From Pseudophaeomoniella oleicola (lineage: Eukaryota > Ascomycota > Eurotiomycetes > Phaeomoniellales > Phaeomoniellaceae): DNA of 64,000 bases. A program made the translations under genes and the position numbers. This document shows positions 11,541 through 24,418 of the stretch, one piece after another. The notes under the pieces are model-generated. The model was given only the letters and a program-made list of their open reading frames with translations. It had not been told where the DNA came from and did no database searches. How positions within the stretch are numbered: position 1 is the stretch's first letter; each line of letters starts with the position of its first letter. The stretch is taken from assembly GCA_003868215.1 (NCBI GenBank), contig QWDQ01000016.1, positions 186,001 through 250,000 on the forward strand, given 5' to 3'.

Positions 11541-13263
11541 TCAAAATTTGACTGCGAACCTCGTCCGAATAGCTTCTCCGTATCTGAAAAAGATCAAGCT
11601 CATGGGCGCCAAGGCCAAAGCAATGAAGGCAATGAGAGAATTTCCCCATCCCAGTCCCAGAGCATTGTACATTGGCACGCCGGCAAGTGGCAAGAACGCA
11701 CCCATCAATGAGCGAAGCAGCGTATTGGCAGCGATCGCAGAAGCAGCATGTATGGTGTAGACGTCTACCAGATAGGTTTGCACCGGCATGAAAGTGGCGA
11801 TCAGGCCGAGGCCAACGAACAACGTCCCAAGAATAGGGACGATCCAGTGTACCTTCGCTTCCGCAGACCACCCATACCAGAAAAGGCCGATCGGAATGAG
11901 TAGGGATCCAGAAACTAGGGGTGGTAAGCGGTATTCCGGTGTCATGTTTCCCGTTTTGGCAGACAGCTTTTTGAGGAGAAGATCAGACCCTACCCCGAAC
12001 ACTACAAGTCCAAGAAGCGATCCGATGCCGAGACCCAGGTATGTGAGACCTACAGTGCCTTGGCTGAACCCATACTGCCCTTCATAAACAAGATCGAAAG
12101 TGGTGAAGAGAAGGTAAAGATATCCGTAGATGATGGCCATGTAGACTGAAAGGGAAAAGACGATGGGCGACAGGAAAAGCATTCTCATTGGCCGTACAAT
12201 AGCACGGGAGAAGAATTCGGAGCGCTGGATACCAGGATGGAGCTTCGACCGGAGGTTGGTATTCCCCGTTTCTTTCCTAAGCTTCTTTGCCTTTCGTTCG
12301 AGGAGAACTGGACCATACGTCTCCCTCTGGATCAGGAAGGACAACACTGCGCTCAGACCACCCTACCATCATTAGGTGAGCTGAACACCAAAGGAGAATG
12401 GAGAACGGTCAGTTCATACCGCCATTGCAACGACCCAAAAGTTCCACCGCCAACCTTTGGCTTCGCTCAGAAATCCTCCACCAACGGGGCCAATGACAGG
12501 TCCAAGCAAGGGACCAAGCCTGCTGAACGTTAGGACCAACACATACAATTTGATTTGGTCTTTTACCCGAAGATCCCCATGGCGGCACCACGCTCCTCCT
12601 GCCTGAACAAGTCGGCTATTGATCCTCCGCCAAGCGTGAGTGGAGCACTGCCTGCAATGCCCTCCAGCAGGCGGAACACGAGCAAAGCCGCAAGATTGGG
12701 TGCCACCGCACATGCGATGGTAAAAATGACGAAACAGATACTGCATACTTGGTATACAATCATCCGGCCAAACAGCTCAGAGATTGGTGCTAGAAATAGT
12801 GGACCGACAGCGAATCCTAGAACGTAAATAGAAACGACGAAGCCGGCAAGAGTCCCAGATGTGAAATGGAAAGTCTCCATGACAAGAGGAACCTATTGAA
12901 TCACATCATTCTCTAGAGGAGCCGGGGGAAGTAGAACAGACATACACCTGGCGCAACCATCGAGGAGGCAAGAGGCGTCAGCAATGTTATGAATGAGATA
13001 GATCCCATATTCGCCCATTTCTTCTTACCCGACCAATTGATCGGCTTGGCAGGGTCGTCCGGTCCGTCCCAGTCAACGACATTCGGATATTCTGTAGAGA
13101 CAGTCGGACGGTTTTCTTCCTCATTATCAGATTCGATGTCTAGGGATGGCTGGGGCACGATGATGGAACTTGTCTCGTGATGTAGCTCAGCGCGCTCGAC
13201 CGCTGGCCTTTCCATGGATTTCTCCCTCATGAGTAGGCGGATAAGATGAGGATGCGGCAGCAA
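11541..13263 (-). CDS. MFS transporter, DHA1 (drug:H+ antiporter) type
   Basis: Four exons, 13263-12946, 12892-12567, 12519-12420 and 12362-11541, join in phase to 521 residues. A charged cytoplasmic N-terminus ends in the [18 protein letters not shown] segment typical of Tpo1/Flu1-like DHA1 transporters. The motif A region (ELFGR in the TM2-3 loop), GVAGSAP-like motif C region ([20 protein letters not shown]), [12 protein letters not shown] and the mid-protein [13 protein letters not shown] signature all follow. About twelve membrane segments are expected, in the plasma membrane. Family members export drugs, toxins or polyamines by proton antiport; the substrate here is unknown. A pair of TGACTCA sites in a hairpin lies 219-261 nt upstream of the start. 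Confidence 0.88.
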
Positions 13264-13471
13264 ATGTGGCGTAGTAGAGAATGAAGTTCTGGTTCTTGAC
13301 TAAAGCGCTACGACTACGGCGGCGACGTACCGTGCGCACTTCGAGTATCCCCTCAGCTTGTCGGACTAAAACGGATCACAGCATTGTTCGCAGGGATAAC
13401 ATAGTAAAACATCAAGATGGCCACAACGAGTTTTCAAGATTTCAGAGAGCGAAGGAGCGCATGACGGCTTC

Positions 13472-13534
13472 TATACATACGTGACTCAGACAGTTACAAG
13501 GCTGACTGGTACCTGTCTGAGTCACGTATGTATA
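13472..13534. repeat. Perfect 22-bp inverted repeat with a 19-nt loop
   Basis: The left arm (13472-13493) and right arm (13513-13534) are exact reverse complements, with a 19-nt spacer. Each arm contains TGACTCA (13482-13488, and its complement 13518-13524), the bZIP consensus bound by Gcn4/CpcA-type and AP-1-type factors. It lies 209 to 271 nt upstream of the MFS transporter start. Confidence 0.85.
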
Positions 13535-14853
13535 TGTATCTATCGCAGCGCATGCATATCTCGGCTGCATAATACCTGACAGCCGGAGGGGAACGACAAA
13601 GATACAGATTCGTGTCAACCCTTGTGCAATTCCAAGGGAGACCTTACAGCCAAATCTTGTATATCTTAGTAGGTGCATAACTTCCAGGATGAATACAGTA
13701 AGATCCAGTGCGGGGAATGGTATAACCCAACGGTCGGCAAAATGAATATCCGTGTCTACCCTAGATTCTCATCTCATGGAAGATACCTCATGTTCACATA
13801 CGGTACCAGATATAGGCCTCGAGGTACATGTCCTTGCGTTCGTAGATGAAAAAGGTACAATAGGTACATTCTTACCTACGCCACATATGATACTCTTAGG
13901 CAGGGAACCGATTGAGCTCCATCTCTTTCTATGTATTTCATGACCTATACCCCGACTCTGAAGCATCACTGCGGGCTAGGTCCCTTGAAGCAGCGTGCAA
14001 TGATTAGAGGCGTGTCTGGGTAGGACAAGAGACGACTTGTGAGAGAAATGCCATGATTGCGCGTATAGGAGATGGAATACTACCACTCATTACAGCTTCC
14101 AAGAGGCAGCATTCTGATCACACTCTCCACCTGCCTCGAACTCATAGAGACTCTACTACAGTGACTATATCTCTACTTCGCCTTCATGAATTCATCCATC
14201 TTCTTGTGTGCTTGTAGTCGTACTCTTTCCCGACTGTTGATGCTCGAAAAAGTCGCGGAACTTTTTCGGATTGGTCCATGCCTAGTCCGCGCCAACTTCA
14301 CTTCTCTATTGCCGATGAGTTTTCTCGTCTTGTTGGGCAACTTCGGTAGGGCAGCAGATTGTTATCCAAATTGGTTAAGGCTGCCTTCGATCTCTTCGCG
14401 ACGAAAGGTGCTGTTAGTGTCCTGGGGTTAGTCAACTGTACTCCAGACAGACGAGTGTCGCTCTCAATCTCATCGAGAGGTAAGGTAGACAGACGGTATA
14501 GCTCCGAGTAGTGCCACGCAGAGACATCTCAGTCAACCCAAAAGAGCATTGTAATTGACACCAGAGGCGTCCTTGATCAACACATCTGTTGATGTTCTGG
14601 TCTCAACACAAACCTAGCTTCGATACCGTAGCTCCATGGGTAACAAAAAAAAGGAGGCCCCAGAGACAATCAGCCATTGAGCCATAGTCTTAACTCTATG
14701 GCGTGCATTGGCATCATAGAAAGATCCCTTGTCTCCTTACTCAATATGCTTCTCGATAGTCATCAGCTTTCTGGCTTCCCAACGAAGATCAACAGATGTC
14801 GCAGGGGGCAACTTAAGGGAATAGTTTCTGTGTTCGATGCGGGAATAATCGGA

Positions 14854-14858
14854 CCAAT
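14854..14858 (+). promoter_or_regulatory. CCAAT box upstream of ATP2
   Basis: A CCAAT pentamer lies 200 nt before the ATP2 start codon. The CCAAT-binding (HAP) complex commonly drives respiratory genes in fungi. Position and gene class fit, but a pentamer occurs often by chance. Confidence 0.35.
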
Positions 14859-15053
14859 GACGAAAGGGAACGTGGAGAATCGGCATCACAGGCTCACAAT
14901 TTCTAACTCTTCTTCTGCCAAGGCCGAATTGGAAGTGAAGCTAGCGTAGCTCGTTTCTTCTCCCAACTCCTTCACGACTTTGCTGCTTCTCTCATCGCAT
15001 CCAACCACAACTCTCCTCTCTTCATCCAATCTCCTCCTCCTTCATCATTCACC

Positions 15054-17096
<2,043 letters not shown>

Positions 17097-17851
17097 ATGG
17101 GATTTTAGCTGGGTTTGTCTACCGACAAGTCCCAATTTTTGAATCTCCTTTGTAAAAAGCATGTTTTAGCTAGCAGAGGAGATGCCAAAAACCTTGTACA
17201 TGAATATCACACTGCTTGTACTCTTTCCCGAATGTTCCCTATATGTACTCTTGCGCCTAGAGATGGCAATGTTCTTGAGAGATAGCCAAGTTGGAATAAT
17301 CAAAGCGTTGTCATCTGATGATCTATTCTATCGGATACTGTGGTTGGAGCAGGTATCTTCGTTTCTTTCATGGATGTAGGTCGTAAATTATGTGTAGTTC
17401 CGCGAATCAAATATTATTTTTATTCTTCCCATCCGAAAAACCGATCCCCGCGACTCGGATGCCCCCAAATGCATTTTTCAACATATATAACTCTCCGCCA
17501 ACAACAAGAAGAAGAAGAAGAAGAAGAAGAAGAATAATCTCAATCAAATCAATACCCAGTTTTTAGTTCTATTACTCCTTCCATTCTGTAACCTCTGCTC
17601 TCTTCTCCCTTTTCCCCTTGCTTGTACATATGTCGGAACATGGGGGATATTCAGGGGTTTGAATAAAGGCGGAAGGATAGGGTAGGGTAGTACTAGTAGC
17701 GCCCCCTGTGCATTTACTTACTCAATACATGCTCCATCCTACAGCGTGTCTGTCAACCCTAGGTACCTATCTAACGTATATAAGGTACCTATTCGAGCAA
17801 AGATCAATTTGAATTTCAATGATGCGTGTAAAAATTAAAATGTCCCATCCT

Positions 17852-17888
<37 letters not shown>

Positions 17889-18138
17889 GAAAACTTCACC
17901 ATTCCCCGTGGGCTAGTCTATACATTGCTGGAGGAAAAGAAGAAAAGGAAAAGTGATATGAGGACAGACTGACGTCTGTGATGAAAATTACAGACAGCGA
18001 TACTAATAACAATAGAGGAAATGCTTTGCTTCATGATCAGACCCATCCCATCCCAAAGCAACGCCATACACACGTCGATACCTATATACAAAAGGGGTTT
18101 GCATTTCCATGTTTTCGTAGCTTTTCTTGCTTTAACCC
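17097..18138. other. Convergent intergenic region with microsatellites
   Basis: 3' regions of ATP2 and the ClpX gene meet here. It holds an (AAG)n tract (about 17507-17535), two AGGTACCT palindromes (17761 and 17783) and a (TA)n run (about 17854-17882). No gene is seen. Confidence 0.6.
17854..17882. repeat. (TA)n microsatellite
   Basis: About fourteen TA units in a row in a 3' intergenic region, flanked by a longer AT-rich stretch. Confidence 0.9.
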
Positions 18139-20037
18139 CTATCCTCCCGCTCCGGCTGCAGTGGCTCGTTCGCGCCATTCTTCGAAACTACCCTTTCCTC
18201 TTTCCTCATCGGCGCTGACTCTAGCGCTTCGCTGGCTCTGGATTCTCTCTCGCCAGCTGGACTCCTCCGCGGTCGCCATTGTATGGAATCTCGTGCCCAT
18301 GCCCCTGGAGAAGTAAATCGCGCTCTCTTCTCTTTTCGCCACGCTCTCGGTTATTAAAACGTACTTGACACTACTTCCGGGACACTCAAACATTGCATCC
18401 CCTAATATTCGCTCCATTTCGGTGCGTAGACCCCGGGCTCCTGTACCCATTGTCAGGGCATTGGAGGCAATGACATGTAGCGCTGGAGTGGTGAATCGTA
18501 GTTCGATCCCGGACAGCGAGAAGAGTGAGACATATTGAGCAACAAGAGAGGAGCGTGGTTCAGTGAGTATCCGCAGTAATAGAGAATGCGTGAGCGGTGA
18601 AAGGGCAGCTGTTGTGGGAATTCTTCCAATCAATTCAGGTATGAAACCGTAGTTCTGCAGGTCGGTTGGAGTGAGAAGGTCAAGAGGGTTGAAATACTGG
18701 GGTTCTTGATCGAAGCCATGGGTTGTGTGATAGGAGACCGGAGGTTGAAAGTAGGGGAGATGCTTTCTGTAGAGTGCTTCTTCTTCAGAACCCGGAAGTA
18801 TGGGAATCGGATTAGAAGACTGTGAGGCGTTCGACCCGGACGAGGCAAATGCAAGGGCTGATCTCGAGCGAATGGCTTGTCCGAATCCGATCGAACCTTT
18901 AGAGACGCGATCCATGACGACTTTTGGGAGTCCAGTGAACGCCCCGGTGAAAATGAAGAGGATGTTATCCGTTCGGACGTTGTAGACTTCACCTTTAGAA
19001 GGTGCTGCACTTGACTGCGAGGTGGATTGTGTGAATGGTGTACCGGATAGTGGATTATTCGAGGAAAATGAGCTGGATTGACCTCCTGCTCGAGGGGCAT
19101 TGCGCTCTGGTTTAGCTTGTACCTGTATCGTTGTTCCCTCAATGATCTTCAGCAGCGCCTGCTGCACGCCTTCGCCACTCACGTCTTTCCCATGACTGAC
19201 TTTTGCTGTTGCGATCTTATCAATCTCATCCAGGCATATGATTCCCTTCTCCGCTTTCGCAACGTCGTTATTTGCGGCCGACAGAAGACGGTGGACGCAT
19301 ACCTCGGCATCTTCTCCAATATATCCAGCTTGCGTGAAGGGTGTGCAATCTGACATACTGAAGGGAACATCGAGGACCCTGGAAAGTGTCTTCGCCATCA
19401 AAGTCTTGCCCACACCGGAAGGACCCAGTAGTAAAATGTTGGACTTGTCTAGCGTTAGAGGAGTTGGATCATGGAGAGCGTTCTGGGGTTTCTCGGGTTT
19501 CCGACCTCGAGGGCCGCCCAGGCGCACAGTAGGCCGCTGCCCTGGGTATTCATCTATTGCGCTTTAGAACGTCGATTTGCGGATGACTGCTTTCTGCTCA
19601 CCTTCCACAGGATGCCTTGACCTCCTCTCCTCTTGCGCTAGAAGCTCCTCCTCCTCCTCTTCTCTCCTCTGCAACTCCTGAACTCGCTGGTAATGATTGT
19701 ACACCGCAACACTCATCATCTTCTTTGCTCTTTCCTGGCCGACGACGAACTCATCCAAGTGCTGTTTCAGCATCTTTGGCGTCAACCGAGGTGCGCCCAG
19801 CAGCGGGGCGGCCGCCAACGGACCGGCCGTAGGCGCATTAGCTTCGTAGGAGCCTGTGAATGGTTGATTTCCAAAATCAGAGCGATGGAAGCGTGATGAA
19901 GACGCGTATGGTCGGGTGGACGAGAAATGACATGCGAAAGCGAGAGGACACAGCTGGGTTTGGCGCGTTGTTCTGATATGTTTCGAGAATATCTTCGAGG
20001 CACCCACCCCGGGACCCAGCAACGACGTGCCCATCAT
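18139..20037 (-). CDS. MCX1: Mitochondrial ClpX-type AAA+ unfoldase
   Basis: Two exons, 20037-19602 and 19553-18139, around a 48-nt intron, encode 616 residues. The N-terminus is Arg/Ser/Thr-rich like a mitochondrial presequence. Then come [18 protein letters not shown], Walker [12 protein letters not shown] (GPSGVGKT at 189-196), Walker [14 protein letters not shown], the [15 protein letters not shown] block, and [14 protein letters not shown] before the C-terminal small domain. The bacterial zinc-binding domain is absent, as in Mcx1. Yeast Mcx1 works in the matrix without ClpP and activates the first haem-biosynthesis enzyme; whether this species has ClpP cannot be told here. A low-complexity Ser/Thr/Asn insert (about residues 280-320) interrupts the AAA+ large domain. 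Confidence 0.93.
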
Positions 20038-20383
20038 GGTTGTCAACTATAGGAAAATCAGGGAGCCCGCGTTGGCCAGTGTCCGTAGTCTCAAAGCATG
20101 ACCCAAATGCGTTACAAACGCCTCTATCGTAGGGACATTGAGGAGATGCTTGAGTGTATTCTACTGTATGCTTATCTGAGCTGTGGTTCCCCGCGCGGTG
20201 ATATGGTCTTCGACGAGCGATGAATGAAGGGAAGGTCTGCCGAAATAGTGCCTAAACCCCAGAACAGATGATAATTAGTTAGTGGAAGTTTTAGGTAAGT
20301 GTAGGTAAATCTTTGGGGCACTGGAGACAACATCGATTCGTTCTAGGTGATCTTAGTTGGACGAAACCCCGCCTGATGAGCCG

Positions 20384-20415
<32 letters not shown>

Positions 20416-20937
20416 CATACCTAGGTATTCACATGTACCTAGTAGGTACCTGAGAGGTAGGTATCTTACCATAAGGTACAATCAGGTACCTACTACTGTA
20501 GACGGCACGGCATCTGCGATATCACCAGGTTGGTGGCGTGGTGTCATGCCGGTCCATTACTCTGTACTGTACTGTACTGTATCAATGTTGACATACAATC
20601 AAACACCCCGCAAAGCTTGCCCACCTCCCACCTCCTATCGTTAAGCTATCGAAGGTGGACTGGAGCTATGATGTCGTTGAGGTAAGTACTGTAATAACAT
20701 GGAATATCGAGTACCAACTCTTCCTCTTCTCGCTCACCAGAATAATATTCGAAATCTCTGATTTAAATTGAGAAAATTCATCATCTTTTTGCAGCGATTA
20801 TCTTTTTGCATATTTCCGAAAGTGTCTCTCTTATCACATGCGTTTTGATATTCAGTGCTCACCAATTGATCCATTCTTCGAATTGGGTTCATCGTTTGCT
20901 CTGACCTTATTTCTGGACCTCTTTGTAGCATCCCGGC
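20038..20937. other. Divergent intergenic region between ClpX and branching enzyme genes
   Basis: Promoter region for two divergent genes. It holds a (CT)14 run (20384-20411), two AGGTACCT palindromes (20444 and 20484) with related TACCTAGGTA-like words, and a (TACTG)n run at about 20563-20581. No gene is seen. Confidence 0.55.
20384..20411. repeat. (CT)n microsatellite in a promoter region
   Basis: About fourteen CT units in the divergent promoter between the ClpX and glycogen branching enzyme genes. CT-rich tracts are common near fungal transcription start sites. Confidence 0.85.
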
Positions 20938-23234
20938 ATGGCTCTCAACCAGGCATCTGAAAACACAATGTTTTCAGATCCAGCAGGTCACCAGATCCCA
21001 GCGGACGGAACCGGTAAACATGCTTGCTTTGTCTCTGTTTGTCTTGACTGACGTTGTATAGGCGTGGTCCAACTCGACCCATGGCTGTCGCCGTTCAAAG
21101 ACGCTCTTCGCCATAGGTTCAGCAAAGCCCAATCATGGATCAAGACAATACACGAGACGGAAGGAGGTTTGGAAAAGTTCAGTCGAGGTTTCGAGATCCT
21201 CGGCTTCAATATCAAAGACAATGGCGACATTATATACCGTGAATGGGCTCCTAACGCCGAGCAAGCTTTCTTGATCGGCGACTTCAATGGTTGGGATAGG
21301 AATGCGACTCCAATGACGAAGAACCAGTTCGGTGTGTTCGAACTGACACTTCCGGCAAGAGATGGCCATTCCGTCATACCACATGACAGCAAGCTCAAGA
21401 TATCTATGATCATCCCGGGAGGTGAGCGCATCGAAAGAATACCTGCCTGGATCAAGCGTGTCACCCAAGATCTATCCGTGTCGCCTGTCTACGATGGCAG
21501 GTTTTGGAACCCTCCCAAGTCCGAAGTCTATCAATTCCGACATCCGCGACCACCCAAGGCAGAGAGCGTCCGTATCTACGAAGCTCACGTGGGTATCTCC
21601 TCTCCAGAACAACGGGTCGCAACGTACAAAGAGTTTACAAGGAATGTGCTACCACGGATCAAGCATCTGGGTTACAATGTCATCCAGCTGATGGCTGTTA
21701 TGGAGCATGCTTATTATGCAAGTTTCGGTTATCAAATCAATAGCTTCTTTGCCGCCAGCAGTCGATACGGGACCCCAGATGAGTTGAAGGAGTTGATCGA
21801 TACTGCACATGGTATGGGTATCACCGTCCTTCTCGACGTCGTCCATTCCCATGCTTCTAAGAACACACTGGACGGCCTGAACATGTTCGATGGTTCAGAC
21901 CATCTCTATTTTCACGAGGGTGTCAAGGGACGTCACGAGCTTTGGGACTCCCGCTTATTCAACTATGGCAGCCATGAAGTCCTTCGTTTCCTTCTGTCTA
22001 ATCTCCGATTTTGGATGGACGAGTATAATTTTGACGGATTCCGATTTGATGGGGTCACGTCTATGCTCTACACGCACCACGGAATCGGTACTGGCTTTTC
22101 AGGCGGCTATCACGAATATTTCGGCTCAGGTGTTGACGAAGATGGTGTTGTATATCTGATGTTGGCAAATGAGTTGTTGCACGATCTGTATCCTAATTGT
22201 ATTACCATCGCGGAAGACGTCTCTGGTATGCCAGCTCTCTGCCTAAATTTGTCACTCGGTGGGATTGGCTTCGATTACCGGCTGGCAATGGCTATACCCG
22301 ACATGTATATCAAACTGTTGAAAGAGAAAGGGGACGATGAGTGGGAAATAGGCAACCTTGCTTTCACTCTCACCAACCGCAGGCACGGAGAGAAGACCAT
22401 TGCATATGCTGAATCACACGACCAGGCACTGGTTGGGGATAAGTCATTGATGATGTGGCGTACGTCTCGATGCAAACCCACTGCAGTGCATGCTAACCTT
22501 TCGCAGTTGCCGACAAGGAGATATACACACATATGTCAACATTGACTGAGCTGACTCCCGTTATACACCGTGCAATGAGCCTGCACAAGATGATTAGGCT
22601 GGTCACGCATGCTCTCGGCGGTGAAGGATATCTCAACTTCGAGGGTAACGAATTCGGTCATCCGGAGGTAAAGTAGTCTCAAGCGCTTGACGACTTCCTT
22701 GCTGACCAATGTATAGTGGCTTGACTTCCCACGAGCAGGCAATAACAATTCGTTCTGGTACGCTCGTCGCCAATTCAATTTGCCGGACGATCCCTTGCTC
22801 CGATTCAAATTCCTCAATGAATTTGATGCCGCGATGAATCATACCGAGGAGAAATACGGATGGCTCCATTCAGCGCAGGCGTATATCTCACTCAAGAATG
22901 AAACCGACAAGGTACTTGTCTTTGAACGTGCCGGACTGCTCTGGATCTTCAACTTCCACCCAAGCCAGTCTTTCACTGATTATCGTGTTGGAGTGGAGGA
23001 AGCTGGCACCTACCGCATTGTGCTCGACACTGACGACCCAGCCTTCGGTGGTCTTGGAAACAACGTAAAAGAAACGCGCTTCTTTACCACGGACTTTGCG
23101 TGGAACGACAGGAAGAACTTCGTCCAAGTTTACTTGCCCTCGAGAACAGCGCTGGTAAGTGGCCAGCACCATTCTAGATTTCTCGCTCTGTACTAACTTG
23201 CTTGTAGGTCCTTGCACTTGAGCATACACTATAG
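20938..23234 (+). CDS. GBE1: 1,4-alpha-glucan (glycogen) branching enzyme
   Basis: Five exons, 20938-21013, 21062-22459, 22507-22667, 22717-23154 and 23208-23234, join in phase to 699 residues, the normal length for the eukaryotic enzyme. A carbohydrate-binding module 48 domain ([20 protein letters not shown]) precedes a GH13 barrel. Catalytic residues are visible: nucleophile Asp355 in FRFDGVTSM, acid Glu410 in [10 protein letters not shown], and Asp479 in AESHDQ. The enzyme cuts alpha-1,4 chains and rejoins them as alpha-1,6 branches during glycogen synthesis in the cytosol. The last exon encodes only eight residues (VLALEHTL). Confidence 0.96.
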
Positions 23235-24418
23235 CGAAGACCGTGCTGTGAAATGAAAAGGATACCCTTGCAATAATATGTAAGGGCAATGATAGACTGT
23301 TGTTTGACGAAGTGGCCAGGGAGGAGAAAAGCGGAATCAGTTTTGATGATGTTCATGGCCTGACATTCACATTCTACCAACTATTAGATCATTCTCCAAA
23401 ATTAAAAACTTATTTTCCATTTCGCGCATTGGCAGAAGGTCGATTATCTGCTCAAGAGATTATTGTGTCCGTCGGCGGTTATACCTTAGTACGTCGATAT
23501 CCCCGACCTCCCCGACCTGTCAACTGACGATCTTATCTTTTGGCTTCATTTTCTTGATCCACCATAATCTCTCCGTGCCTCGTGCAGAGTAATACATGAC
23601 GAGATAAGTTACTGCGTAGTACCGAGTACATTGCCCTGTTATCATAGCGCTACCTGACTACGGCCAGACCGTCGAGCCGTCCTTTGTCCCCCGGTCGGTC
23701 TTCCTCTCCAGAATCTATGAATTGTTGACCCCAGCGCGAATCGCCGCTACCTTTTGCAGATTGGTAATCGATTATCATTATCAACTTATGGCAAAAGCAA
23801 CAAAGACATTCTCGCTTCCTTGCCATGCTTGCATCACTTCTTCCCTGCTGGCCTGCCGTGTCTTCTCCTGTCTTGTCTTGTCTTGTCCTGTCGATCTCAA
23901 CGCTAGACGTCTAGGCCCCCAAGGCACCTTACTACGTATGTATCTATCTCGCTGGTTTACGTTGGGGCTCTGGTGCTTGGCTCATAGCTTCGCCTTGGAC
24001 TTCTGATGCTACTGAATTCAATTTCTCTCCTTGACTATCCAATCCAACTATGATGCTCTAGTGGCTCTTGACCTCACCTTTTCCTTGTTAAGTACTGTTA
24101 ATATGCTCCTCTTTCATTGTGTTTCCACTCTTCACTATCAGTCCGAGGTTATTCCTTAACGTGGCTTGTGTTTGTTTCCTTTGAGGCCTTGTCCATGGCA
24201 GTCCCTAGTTAGTGTTGTACTAATGATCACTCCGCTCTGGAGCTCCCCATGGCATCAGGGCCGCCGACTTCCAGAGGGATCGCGGTAAGTTCACCCCGAC
24301 ATCAAGGTATTTCTCCGGGCGAGTTCTGGTATATAACGCATGTGTCCCACTCCGAAACAGGCTGCAATGAGCCTGACTTCTGACAAGCTTGCTGTGATTG
24401 GTGTCCTTGTGTACCGCC
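23235..24418. other. Intergenic; promoter region of a secreted esterase
   Basis: About 1.2 kb without a supported gene. It contains a TCTTG-type run at about 23861-23893. The ORFs at 23300-23527 and 23722-24006 have no recognisable features. Confidence 0.5.

Larger units (their letters stand above)
13264..15053. other. Divergent intergenic region between MFS transporter and ATP2
   Basis: About 1.8 kb serving as promoter for the minus-strand MFS gene and the plus-strand ATP2 gene. It holds a perfect 22-bp inverted repeat (13472-13534) and a CCAAT box near ATP2. ORFs of 60 to 90 codons here have no recognisable content. Confidence 0.5.

Noticed and set aside
13472-13534. Intrinsic terminator reading of the hairpin
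   Set aside because: This is eukaryotic nuclear DNA and the hairpin is not followed by a T tract; a promoter role or element origin fits better.
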